Shown: one piece after another, positions 24,705-36,520 of the stretch | How positions within the stretch are numbered: position 1 is the first letter of the stretch | Layout: each line of letters begins with the position of its first letter | From: Nageia nagi | Taxonomy: Eukaryota > Pinophyta | Length of the DNA: 64,000 bases | Direction: 5' to 3' | NCBI GenBank assembly: GCA_050084985.1 | Contig: JBITNC010000001.1 | Location: 192,076,001-192,140,000 of the forward strand | The notes under the pieces: model-generated | The model's input: only the letters and a program-made list of their open reading frames with translations | Told to the model about the DNA's origin: nothing | The model's database searches: none | Translations under genes and position numbers: made by a program

Positions 24705-26147
24705 TATGGACAACCAAAAATGGTCAATAAGACTATGTATAGTCATACACATTTTTGGAAAAATAAAAATATTTTTGTTTAGGTATGACCTTTTTGATTG
24801 TTTAATATTTGATAGAAAGTTTATACTTAGTCAATTTTATACCTTTATCATAGTGTTTAATTTTGATGAAGATCCAACAATATTAGAGTGAGAAAAAGTT
24901 ATCAAAATAGCAAAAAAAATAGGATAGTGTTGGTACTGAGTCATGTTTGAGCATTTCTCATAGTGTTTAATTTTTGTGGAGATCTAATAGTATCAAGGTG
25001 AATAAATTTTTTTGAAACCATGATAAAATCATAACATTATACTTAGCTATTTTCTATTATTTTGCAAAGCATTTGATTTTGGTAGAGATCTAGCAAAGCA
25101 AAGTAGGCCAAATTTCATTGGAACAACAAGAAAATCAAACAACTTGTTTTCTTTGATTCTAACCCTATCAGAGGTGGTTTAATCACATATCATAAATAAT
25201 CATAATCAAATCAACCACATGAAGTGTTCTAGTTTTAAGATTCAAGTTTTGGCCATCCATATCGAAGCATATCCAAAGACTTCCATTAGAATAGTGTAGT
25301 TTCCTTCTATATTTGATTCTAATAGGTCCATTCAAATTCAAATACCTGTACATATTATAAGAACCCCAAAAAATATGTTTTCATTCTAAGAAGATGATTT
25401 CAACTCCCATGTTTAGGTCTTTAAGTTCTAAACAAACTGAAGGGTGTTAACACATGCGAAAGAGTGATCTAGATCTTTATATATTTAAATCTGAGTTATA
25501 AATATATTAGAGATTCAAATCTAATATTTTGTAAATATATAGTTATTTAGTTACAAATATTTTAATTTTTTAGAGATTAGTTGGAAGATATTTTCTAGAG
25601 AAAAACTATAAGTATTACCTTTGTTGAAGGAGAAAGGGTTGGATATAGTATATATTACCCTTGTTTTGTATTAGCACCAATGATAATGAAATGTAATTTA
25701 CTTCTTGATCTCTTAACTATAATTTATTTATCATTATTTTTAAATATTTATGTGATATGTTTATTTGTATTTTGTGGATTATGAGAGATTATTAGTATTT
25801 AATCTATATCTATAAAGTATTTGTAGAGTGTTGTTATTGGGAATGCCATATATTATTTGATGGCTATAAAATCAAACTATCTAACCAACTTGGATTCTAC
25901 TATAATGGATGCCTGTGTTGGTCCAGATATTTATTTTTTCTTCTTTTTACCATCCAACCTATGATTTTAAGTTTGCTTTAGTCTTGTAAGCTTATTTTTT
26001 GCACCTTTACTTTTGTAAAACCTAGTCTGATACTAATAAAAACCAACCTTCTTTGAAGATATATTTATAATATTAGAAATCATTCATCAAAATTCTAGTT
26101 ATGAATTTGATATGAAAATGCATGTGAAAATTACTACATCTTAGTCA
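24705..26147 (+). repeat. 5' LTR of the 13-kb element, with internal 110-base repeats
   Basis: It matches 36521-37970 throughout, for example catagtgtttaatttt, agagtgatctagatctt and gaagatattttctagagaaa. Within it a degenerate unit of about 110 bases recurs from about 24849, 24959 and 25066. The right edge is set by loss of similarity after cttagtca; the left edge is approximate. Confidence 0.85.
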
Positions 26148-26509
26148 ATAATATTATAAATTCTTTTCAGCATGCCTGATGGGATGATCTTCTACCCTAT
26201 ACTAAATTGTTCATGATCATTATATCATGATGATGAATTTTCTTGGTTGAAAAATTTTTTTATCTTTGAGAATATTGAACCTAGAAAAGTTTTTTGAGTC
26301 TTTCTTCCTTAAGTATTTTGTCAATTATGAGAACAAGGTCACAAACTAGGAAATCCAAAGAACTTCCTAGTGTTAAAAGTTCTAAAATATCTATTAAAAC
26401 TCCAATTAGAAATTCAAATCTCTTAAATACCTTATTCATATTTTAACCCCCATTGTGTTGAACTCTATTCCACATTTAAATCATAGGAATATAGTCAATT
26501 CACTTATTC

Positions 26510-28260
26510 ATATGGATCAGCCAGCTCAACCTCCTATTTATCAAAAATGGAATGCTTTTGGTACTCTCTAAGTTGTAAATCCTCATGAGATCCCAATGCA
26601 AGTTGTTAAAGCTTTGCAAAATTGGGATGGTTATGGAAAGAATGCTTATGAACATTATTAGTTAAAAGTAGATATGGACAAGTAACATAACATATTATAT
26701 GAAGATGTGATGCTTATATTTCTTTCCATATCTTTATCTGATAAAGTTTTGGATTAGTATAGAACACTTTCTACCAATTCCATATCTACATGGGATCAAC
26801 TTGCAAAACCTCTCATTCTCAAATTTAATGAGGTTGTTGATCCATATTCATTATTATCTCAATTCAATTCTATTCAAATATATACTCAAAACAATGTATA
26901 TAACTTTCATCTTATATTTACCAAATCTTGAGCTAGAGTGCCTTTAGCTATGAGACCTCATCCTTCAATGGATTTAATATTCTACCTTAGAGAATTTACT
27001 CCAAACTTAGCCTAAAGGATTTAGATGATTGGATATTAATAAATTTTAGGTATTTATAAAGCTTCTTTATAAGGAAGCTTCTCTCATTTATGTGGGAAAG
27101 CTTCCTGCTAGAATGTTTGCACCTATCCCATATGCATCCTTATCTTCCATGTAACCTTCAATACAAAATTATCCTCCTTTATTTGTGATTCAAGTTCCTT
27201 AATTACCTTAATTTCAACTTCTAGCATTGCAACCTCAACTTGCTCTTCTTGCACTACAACATTAGCTTGCCTTACCTACTTTATTTCCTTAATTAGCACT
27301 TCTTGCACCTACCTCAAGTAGCAATGTATAGCAAGAAAATGTGAATCAAATCAATATTTTTTAATTGTAAGCTCTAGTAAGAATCTTATCAAATTAGATG
27401 ATACCTTAACATAGAGCTACTTAAAGGTAAGATTACTATGAGTAGAGGGATTATGGAGATCAACAAAGGAGGTATCCCTATCTTGCTAGAGATCAACCAT
27501 AATAAAGGGATCTACCTAGGATAGATAGAGTATATATGTCTCTTGAGGCATATATTCCTCCTAATAATGATTGGTTTAGAGCATGAAATTATCCACATAT
27601 ACAAAATTCATATCCAATCTTCCAACATCAAATAAGGTTGGCAATGAATGATGGAGTCAGCATTAACTACTTTATCAATGAAGGAGTATATGAGGAAAAC
27701 CTTATGATTTTGTTGGAATATATCAACAAATTTGTTGAAATAAGGTCTTTTATTAGACAATTTCAATCTTATAGGTAGATTTAATCTTACCTAGCTAATC
27801 CCATTCAAACACCATCTACCTTTTCTAAGTTACCATCAAAATGGCTTATTGGCTAACCTTTGGTTACTAATAAGATTTTATTGGAATAATACGTTCTAGG
27901 AAAAAAAAACCTCTCAAACTTCTACTTCCTTGAAAATTAAAGAAAGGGATAAAGTTGCCAAAAGGTGCAAACAACCATATCTCACAAGGGCCTAGAAAGA
28001 AGAATCAACTAGGTATTAGAATAAAAAGTATCCAAAAGAGAGTTCTTGTATTGTTACATATAACATTATTGATGAACTTAAAATAATACCATCAAGAGCA
28101 TCACTCTTTGATGTTTTACATATTTCTAGATATATTAACTTACCAAAGGTAGCATTGTTGATCCAAACTAAAGGAGATGATGGCTAAAATTGCAATCTGG
28201 ATGTAGTAGCAAAATTACTAGTATAAGAAAAATTAGATCTCCTCCTTTTTACATTACCCT
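26510..28260 (+). pseudogene. gag: Ty3/gypsy gag remnant
   Basis: The capsid-like stretch at about 26610-27000 contains NWDGYGKNAYEHY, IFLSISLSDKVLD, STWDQLAKPLILKFNEVVDP and YSLLSQFNSIQIY, the usual retrotransposon gag pattern around the S-W-D-Q-L-x-x-x-F core. A Pro/Leu/Gln-rich linker follows (27170-27330). At about 28070-28180 the frame reads IIDELK, a stop, IPSRASLFDVLHIS, a helical motif found just upstream of protease in related elements. No zinc knuckle is visible. Confidence 0.75.
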
Positions 28261-28269
28261 TGAATTAGA

Positions 28270-28625
28270 ATGATACATCATCCATAATTGTATGATAGAT
28301 TCAAGGGCTACCATGATAGTTATACCTAAGAAAGTATCTAATGTCATTGGATTTACCTACACTAAAGATTCCATTGGAGTACTCTATTTGGATGGTAAAA
28401 TATCAAAACCCTTGGTGTGATAAAAGTTGTTCCAATAAAACTTCATAGATATCTAGGAGCCTTATTCATTCAAGATATCATAGTTGTTGACCTTTCCCCT
28501 ATGTTTGCTTTTTTCTTGTTAAGAGAATTTACTTATAAAATAGGAGGGTACTTAGATATTGATTATTCTCATATGTTTATTCCATTTGAGAGAAGAATGT
28601 TTAATGTTTTAATGAGCCTAAAATA
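28270..28625 (+). pseudogene. Aspartic protease remnant
   Basis: The frame at about 28290 reads CMIDSRATMIVIP; the active-site D-S-G has become D-S-R through a G-to-A change. The remaining fold is long and well kept: GFTYTKDSIGVLYLDGKISK, a frame shift, then VIKVVPIKLHRYLG, QDIIVVDLSPMFAFFL and IGGYLDIDYSHMFIPF in the open stretch 28417-28626. It follows gag and precedes the RNase H-like domain. Confidence 0.8.
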
Positions 28626-28819
28626 AGGTTTCTCACTAAAAAATTACCTTAGGTTAACATGATAAATTATCAAGCTATGTTGATAAATGTTATTGATGAG
28701 GAGTTAGACTCTATAGATTTAGTTTCTAAACTTATGATCAATCAAATTAAGAGAAAGGAGGGTATGGGGAATTGTGCAATTCTTGAATATATTACATATT
28801 TACTAACCCTTACCATTTA

Positions 28820-29225
28820 GGAACTAAGAGAATAGGAATTAAATAACATTCATTTTGATGGAAAAAAGTTTAAGAATGGAGATGGTGTAGGGGTTATTTT
28901 GAGATCCCCTTTTGTTGAAAATAAGAGTTATTCTTTCCATCTCACATGGAGTTGTGCAAATAATGCAATGTAGTATGAACCCCTATACTTGGAATTTGAA
29001 CAAGAAACAAGGTTGAAAATAAATTTTTTGAGTATATTTGGTAATTTAAAATTGGTTATTAATCAAGTGATTAATAAGTATTTTGCTAAACATCATTATT
29101 TGAAAAATACAAAAACTAATTCTAGAACTTATTATAGAGCTTTAATGCTCTAAATCTTACTACAATCTTAAGAGATTAGAATAGTGAAGTTGATGCCTTT
29201 GCTCAAAAATGATCAAGATTTGATT
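28820..29225 (+). pseudogene. RNase H-like (archaeal-type) domain between protease and RT
   Basis: The frame reads NNIHFDGKKFKNGDGVGVIL, then SYSFHLTWSCANNAM, a stop, YEPLYLEFEQETRLKINFLS and IFGNLKLVINQVINKYFAKH. This matches the additional RNase H of Tat-type elements: F-D-G-S or related carries the first catalytic Asp, A-E-Y-E-A-L is the helix with the catalytic Glu (here lost near the stop), and G-D-S-x-L-V-I-N-Q is the next strand (here G-N-L-K). The domain is about 135 residues. Its position before RT is unusual; no second copy is found between RNase H and integrase. Confidence 0.75.
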
Positions 29226-29329
29226 CTACACATCATTAGCTAAGAATAAAAGGTATTCAGTTGATTTTCAAACCTTCTATTCCTAGTTATGATTATTTCT
29301 AGCAAATTTTTTATGATGATAAGGATATA

Positions 29330-29715
29330 AATTCTTTCTTGGCTACATAAATGTTATGCTCAAATAGCCAAGAGTCATTGATTAAGGAATTCAAAGAAGA
29401 ATACATTATATAATTAAAAAATAATTCTTTGCCTAAAGGTATTATTTTATTTGAAAATAAATTTTCTAGATATGATCAATTAAGAAAAGGTAAGATTTTA
29501 GCTTCTCCTAAGAACTTTAAGGAGTTAGAAATAGATTCCAATAAGGTTCTTACAGTTGGCATTAAGAACTCATCTAAATATATTAAGGAGATAGCTGAAT
29601 TCATGAAGGAATTTACTAGTATCATGGCATGGAGCTGTGATGATTTGAAGGTGTATAAAAAGGATGTTATTCAGCACACCATAGATTTCGTAGAAGGGAA
29701 AAATCCTTTTTGATT
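29330..29715 (+). pseudogene. RT N-terminal linker remnant
   Basis: An open stretch from 29429 to 29713 contains KILASPKNFKELEIDSNKVL and FMKEFTSIMAWSCDDLKVYK. The F-x-D-V-F-A-W-S-x-x-D-M motif is the conserved segment just upstream of RT in Tat-like Ty3/gypsy elements. It leads, after a stop, directly into the RT at 29740. Confidence 0.75.
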
Positions 29716-29739
29716 TAAATAAAGACTAGTAAATCCTAA

Positions 29740-30500
29740 AATTGAAGTGGTTAAGCAATAAGAAATTCAAAAATTGTACTTCTAAGAAATGATCATATAT
29801 CCCAGCAAACATTCTACTTGGGTGGCTAATTTGATGTCATTCAAGAAGAAGAATGGATATATTAGGATTTGTGTATATTTTTTAAATATAAAAAGAGCCT
29901 CATTGAAAGATAATTATCCATTGTCTTCCATTGAATAAATTCTATCAAAATGTTTCTCTTTTCATGATAGCTTCTTTATGTATAACTATATTTATGTAAA
30001 GGATGAAGATTAGCACAAAATAACATTCACCACAAAGTTAGGAAAATTTGCTTTTCAACAGATGCCATTTGGAATTTCCAATATCGAATCCACTTTTCAA
30101 AGGGCTATGGACCAACATTTAGGTAATTGATCAATAAAAATATTTTAGTTTACTTAGATGATATCACTATTTTTTTGCAAAAGAAAAAGTATCGCTTACA
30201 ACATCTCTACAAAACTTTCCTAAAGTGTTAAGAATTCAAAATATCATTGAATTCAAAAAAATCCATTTTTGCTATGGATTAGAAAAAGTTGCTAGTTTGT
30301 GTAATTTGAAAAGATAGATTTTTAATTGATTTAGAGAGAGTGTAAGTTATCTCCAAACTCACCATTCCATCTAATATCAAAAAATTGCAAGCTTTTTTGG
30401 GTAAAATAAATTTTGTAAGAAGATTCATCCAATATTTTTACAAAATTATCCAACCAATAATAGAATTGTTAAAAGATAAAGTTCCTTTTATGTATACAAT
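29740..30500 (+). pseudogene. Ty3/gypsy reverse transcriptase remnant
   Basis: Motifs in order: HSTWVANLMSFKKKNGYIRI and CVYFLNIKRASLKDNYPLSS (the catalytic Asp of C-V-D-F is Tyr), KITFTTKLGKFAFQQMPFGI (29990-30080), AMDQHLG, then LVYLDDITIF with the catalytic pair intact at 30151-30162. The thumb and connection follow to about 30480, including LGKINFVRRFI-type text near 30400. Frame shifts separate the blocks. Confidence 0.85.
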
Positions 30501-30539
30501 AGAGAGAGAGTTATGCCTTTTGAATAGATAAAATTAGCC

Positions 30540-30960
30540 ATTATGCCCACTCCAATTTTAAATAATCCAAACTTTACAAAAGAATTTATTTTGTATGCAT
30601 ATGAAGTAGAGAAAAGTATACCAACAATTTTAACTCAAAAAGAAAATAATCATAATGAACAACCTATAGCTTTTTTTAGCCAAAATTTACATAATGTAAA
30701 GGAAAGGTATGGATTCATTAAGAAATAGGTGTTTACATTAATGAAAGCTCTTAACAAGTTGAAGTACTAAATTTCTTGTAATAGAATTTTAGTGCTTACC
30801 ATTCATTTAGATGTTAAAGTTATATTTTACAAGGTGAAATGGATCAAGGAAGGGTTGGATTAATTACAAAGATTTTGAAATATGATATTGAAATCCATCC
30901 TACCAAGGTAGTTAAGGGGAGAGCTCTTTGTAATCAATTGGTTAAATATTAGATCTTCAA
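30540..30960 (+). pseudogene. Ty3/gypsy RNase H remnant
   Basis: The open stretch 30543-30728 reads MPTPILNNPNFTKEFILYAY, then IPTILTQKENNHNEQPIAFF and SQNLHNVKERYGFIKK, the native RNase H domain. The first catalytic Asp is replaced (in relatives the block is like L-Y-x-D-A). Downstream, frames around 30730-30890 continue the domain (LMKALNKLKY and VKWIKEGLD). Confidence 0.85.
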
Positions 30961-31029
30961 TCACATCATCATTATTGAGGAGGAAACTCGAGATTAAAAA
31001 TTTTCAAAATTTTAAAAGAACCAAAAAAA

Positions 31030-32270
31030 ATGCTAACACAATTATGTATATATTTTGACAATGGTAGATTACCATATAAACTCAATGCCTCTCAAAGGAG
31101 AAGTTTAAGATTGAATACACTCAATTATTGTATGATAAATCATGTTTTGTATAGAAAGAATCATGATCAAATTTTATTTAGGTGCATTTATCTTGAAAAT
31201 ATTACTAAAATTCTAAAGGAATTCCATTTTAGTTTTTTTGGAGGATATTATTCAAGATATACCACTACAACAAAAATTACATGTAGGCTTTCATTGGCCA
31301 TCATTGTATATTGACTTATTTCAAATTGCTAAAGAATGTGAAAAATATCATAGATTTCTAGGAAGGAGAATAATGGTAACCATGCTATTACAACCCATGA
31401 ATGTAGAAGAACCATTCCAACAATGGGGCCTTGATTTCATTGGCATGATCAATTCAAGGTCATCATTAAGTAATATATTCATCTAAATAGCTACATATTA
31501 TTTTACAATATATATATAAGCTTCTAGTACAAAATACTAAGATCAAGATACAATTATCTCTTTCATGGAGATAATCATTACAAGATTTGGTATTCCACAA
31601 ACTATTATATCGAATAATAGTTCAACATTTTTAGGATCTAGAGTCTCAAAATTTGCTCTCAAATATGGTATTTACTAGAAAAATTCTTCCAAGTATTACC
31701 CTTAAGGAAATGGATTATCTGAATCAACAAATAAAAATCTATTAAGAATCCTAAAGAAGATGATACATGAAAATAAAAAAGACTAGAACAAAAAGTTTGA
31801 CCTTGCATTATGGGAAGATTGGATCACTTACAAGTCTTCCATAAAAACTTCTCCTTATATTCTAGTTTATAGGAAAAGAACTATATTACCAACTCACATT
31901 GATTTTTCCTTCCTTACAACTACTAAATCAATATGAGATGAATGATTCATACCCATTACAAGTAAATATGTTTGGTTTGATGTACCTAAATGAGATTTGA
32001 GAGAATTATTACAGACAAATCTAAAAAATAAATAATACGGTTAATATATGGTTAGAAAAAAGTATGCATCTAATGTTTATTTCAAACTTGGTGACTTGGT
32101 TTGAAAATGGAACGAAGATAGAGCCAAGGTTGGAAGCCATTGAAAGTTTGATTCTTTATGGTCTAGACCATACATCATTACAAAAGAAATATGGAATAAT
32201 AAATTCAAGTTGGAGGGAATAGATGGTTTATTCCTTTCAATCATGATCAATGGTCATCATTTATAATTAT
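31030..32270 (+). pseudogene. Ty3/gypsy integrase remnant
   Basis: The H2C2 region occupies 31030-31380: NYCMINHVLYRKNHDQILFR, EFHFSFFGGYYSRYTTTTKI and, in another frame, KECEKYHRFLGR, where the last Cys is His. The core begins at about 31405 with PFQQWGLDFIGMINSRSSLS and continues with IITRFGIPQTIISNNSSTFL, where the catalytic D of S-D-N is lost (S-N-N), and YYP, a stop, GNGLSESTNKNLLRILKKMI. The C-terminal part to 32270 contains KYASNVYFKLGDLV. No chromodomain is visible. Confidence 0.85.
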
Positions 32271-32521
32271 ACACCATCATCTAATCACATATGTATTATA
32301 TGTATATATTTAATTTCATTTCCTGCATGCAATTTTTGAGGATCATCTTTTTGCATTAAATAAGGTAGTTGTGTATTTTATTTTCTCTATCCAATTTCAA
32401 ATTTGTTGCCTAAGAATTTTTTTCCTCTATGATTTTTTGAACCATTTGGAACCCTAGGGTTTGTGTCTTCTCATATTTCTATTCCACCTATTTCTAGCTT
32501 TTGTTAGATAATTTTGCAAAA

Positions 32522-35500
32522 ATGTGTAAGTTCATAATTACTCAAGTTACTATAAATGATAGGAATGAGAATGTTTAAGATATCGATCTATTACATAATC
32601 ATGTTTATTTGAAAACCAAACCCTTCAAATTTGATAATGTTGAAGATATTAAATTATGGGATTTAATTTACAAAACTATATTTATCCTTCTATTCTTATT
32701 TGAAATATGTCATCCTTATCTTCAATTTGTAGATACCCTAGCCAAGAAAATATTTCATGAATCTCAGAATGTATAAAATAGCTAGAGAAATGATACTCTT
32801 GAATTAAGTTGTGGATTCATATACAAAACCTTTCATTAGCTAGATAATTCACTAAATTGGCCCAATGTTAAGGTAGTTACCAAAGATACAAATAAATACC
32901 CATTAGATTGGCTGAATTTTTATTTATTGAAAGCTATCACAAAGGAGAAGAGCATATAAATAAAATTTAGGGTTTAAACCTTACATGACCCATGTTCTTA
33001 TCATTATCATGGTACTTTATAGTGAGAAAGATATTCAAATTATCCAATCAAAACATGTCATAATGGTATACCATACAATAAATAACTATGGCAAATTTCA
33101 TCAAGATTGGTTTGAGATGATAGATTGAATATTAGAGTAGCAAACAAGGATAGACTTACCCAATTCCATTATTCCTTTCTCTTGTGTTGGATTTTACTAC
33201 ATAAACATCTAGAGGTCTTTCATAATTTACATCTCAATCAAAATAATGAAGATGGTACCCCAAGAAGAGTCGATCAATGGACCCAAGTGTTATGTATCGA
33301 TAGATCCTATTATGATTTTGTAAGATATTTCCTCTTTCTAGCCTTGAATTTTATTTTTGTCACAGTATTTCCTAGGCTATCTAAGTTGGTTCCATCAAAT
33401 TTAAAGATGTATTAGTTCAAAAAGGAAATTATTATTTTGTTGATAATTATATAGTCATCTTGTTGAGTGGTTTTTATGATAAGGCTATGAAATTACCTTT
33501 TTATGTTTCAAACTAGTTGTTTGCCATGGAGGTGACTAGATAAGAAGATTATGTAGAAACAATATGGGGAGTCCCTAAGGGGAAGAAGAGTTTGTATACA
33601 TACCCTCTTAGTTTTGACTCTATTCAATCCCACCACATGAATTTTTGGAGTTATTTGACTTCAAAAATAAAAAATTTACACTTACCAAAAATTGTTATTT
33701 TTTGGCCCTATGATCCACTAGGAGTATTCACTGTACAACTTAAATTTTTTAACTTAAAAGCTTCAAATTTTGTAAGGGTATCCATGGATAAGTTTGAAAA
33801 TCACTAGAATAATCCCAAGATAGGATTTTTTTTTCTTAAATCTTTATTGGAGATATCATTCATGGCCTTATGGAGGTAAAAATATGCCATCAGAATTGAT
33901 TTTACAACTACCATTGATAAGGAGAGGAGTTTGCTAAAGCCATTCCAAAAGAGCCTAGATAATTATGATTTATCTAAGCATAAAAGGAAATGCTTTATAT
34001 AATACAAAGTTGAAAGCAAATAAAATTCTCTACCATGGATGTGTGATCAAGATAAAAATTTCTCTGAAGCTTATGAAAAGCAATATGCCTCTAAGAGGAG
34101 AAAGGATCTAAAGAATAAAAGCATTGAAATAGTAGTAAACTTTTTGGAGGTTGAAGAGGGAAAGAATAAGTTAACTCTATAAGAAGAGGCATTAATGAAA
34201 TAATATTAAAATCATGGAGGAGTACCCAAAGTAATGAAATATACCATTTAGACAAGGATTGAAGAAAGGAAATAGTAGTAAACTTTTTCAAAAGTTAAAA
34301 AGCGCAAGAATAAGTTAACTCCAGAGGAAGATGCATTATTAAAAAAATAGTAGAAGAATGGAGGAGGACCTAAATTAATGGAATCTACCATTCAAGAAAG
34401 GATTGAAGAAAGGACTATGTTTGATAAAGACATTGAATATATGAAGTAAATATAGAGAAAATTGATGGAAGATGAGAAGAAACAAAGAAACAAGTAGGAC
34501 AAAAAAGATGTTGCATTGGCTAAAAAACTATAAAAAGAGGATGCACCTAGGAAGAAGATTATAAGGAAAAGATTTAAATGCCTTGAGAAAATATATAAGA
34601 GATTGAATAAGAGTCAAAAATAAATAAATTCAAAACTTGTGACAATGATCTTTGAAAGATCCACTACTAAGAGTGATAAACCTACAAAATATGTTATTAG
34701 GGTTGATAAATTGGAAGTTAATGAAGGTGAGGATACAGACACTGCTCAGCTTTTCATTATAAAGAAGAGAAGAATAAGTCATAGGAAGAAATCTTCAGAC
34801 AAGGATACATCAAAAGGTGAAATACCTATACAAAAGAAGAGGAAAACTCCTTTGATGATTCAAGAAAAAGAATAGACTTCAAAAATAATTCAAGATATCC
34901 CTTCTTCAAATGATATAGTGTTGAGTAGCTACTAGGAAAAAAAGGGTGAGTGTTGAATCTAATAACAATAAATATATTATAATAGTCATTCCTCCTATTT
35001 TAGTACATATATTAGACAATTCCCAATAGTTGACAAATTTTAGTAAAATAGAAAAATATAATCAAGAATGGTTTGAGAAGATGAAAAAGAAAGAATAGAA
35101 AATTCTTAGTCCAATTCAACTAGACATAGTTGTTGACATTAGAAAGCAAGTCCTCAAAATTTTAGCCAAATAAATTGATCAATCTTTAGGATAAGCTTTT
35201 GATGTTCAAGGAATTTCTCTATAACTTAGATCAAATAAAATTAATTGTATGGATAAGAGGAAAATTATGAAAATTGACATGATCCTAATGGATATGGATG
35301 TGGTTCTCTTGGAATGAAAAGTAGATAAGTTGGAGAGGCAACAAACTGTAGCAAAGGAGAAGGAAAATTTTTATCTAAAATAGATTTCTTATTGAATAAT
35401 TAGATTTAAGACCTACAAGAGGTTGCAAATTCATCAAGATTAATAAAATTTGTGGAAGAGGTAAAAGCAAAGGGAATTGAACTCAATATGAAAAATAATC

Positions 35501-36480
35501 AAATAGAGGTCTTGGAGCTTGAAATTGATTCATTAAAGGCTTCTTTGAAAAGCAAGAAGATTGAATGTAAAACATTAGAAAATAAAAAAGGAAGCTTCAA
35601 GATGACTTGAAGATTTTGCAAAATACTTGCATAAAGAAAGATGTACATTTGAAGACTGTAGCAAAACATTTTGCCAAGGTAAAGTTAGAATTTGAAGAAA
35701 AGTTAAAAATTTAGGGATAGAATCTTTCCCAATAGACATAGGAACCAATGCTAACATGATTATCAATTGAATCACTCAAGAGCATTAATTTGAGTTATTA
35801 GGGTAAAGTAGTTCCAATTTAAGATTTGTTACATTCTTTTAGAGAGTATGTAACACATTGTGATAAGTGATTGGATAAATAGAAAGTTGTTTTGATAACA
35901 AGGGTAGAGTTGTTAAAATGAATAAAAAAAATTAAAAGATTATCAAGGTGATGAATTATAAAGAGGCTACAAATATAGGTACTAATTATTCTCATGATCA
36001 TATTTTGGTTATCATATAAAAGGTGGATCACTTGTATGAATTGATGTTATGCATATAAAAATATATGAATTCATTAACATTGGAGATAAATAAATTGAAT
36101 AATACCTTGAAATTTTTTGAGAGAAATAAGATGCCTCCCCTATACAAGGAAGATAATAATATTTATACACTTCATAATATGAAGGTATACAATGATTAAG
36201 CATAAAAAGTAGATAACACTTTTGTAGATTAGATGCAAGAAAATTTTGAAGATAAGTTCTTGAAGTTCATCCTAGAGATGACTAAGATAGAGAATTAGGA
36301 AGCAGAACTAGCCAAGATGAAGCCAAACATCAACTTAAAAGTAATCAATCAATTTATTTTAATGGCTTAGCTCCTTCAATATATGGAATATCTTATAGAT
36401 GTAGAGTGATCGAAGGCCCTCATAATTTTACCTAAGGATGGAGTATCTTGAGGTATATTTTTAAACAAGTTGATAGAGTT
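32522..36480 (+). pseudogene. Extra 3' reading frame(s) of the 13-kb element, unknown function
   Basis: A decayed coding region of nearly 4 kb lies between integrase and the 3' LTR. From ATG at 32522 (MCKFIITQVTINDRNENV) a globular-looking part runs to about 33800, with open stretches at 33125-33415 (contains NEDGTPRRVDQWTQVLCIDR) and 33592-33807. From about 34000 to 36420 the frames become rich in Lys and Glu with heptad-like spacing (for example MESTIQERIEERTMFDKDIE and LEIDSLKASLKSKKIECKTL), suggesting a long coiled coil. A basic stretch at 34639-34875 resembles a nuclear-localisation region. I do not recognise the protein family. Confidence 0.6.
34131..34410 (+). repeat. 143-base tandem duplication inside the 3' extension
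   Basis: Two adjacent units start at 34131 and 34274 with agtagtaaactttttg or agtagtaaactttttc. Both run through aataagttaactc to ggattgaagaaagga. The unit is about 143 bases, close to 48 codons, and lies in the charged region. Confidence 0.8.
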
Positions 36481-36520
36481 TTGTACAAATTTTTACAATT
36501 TTATCTAAGTTCAAGATTTG

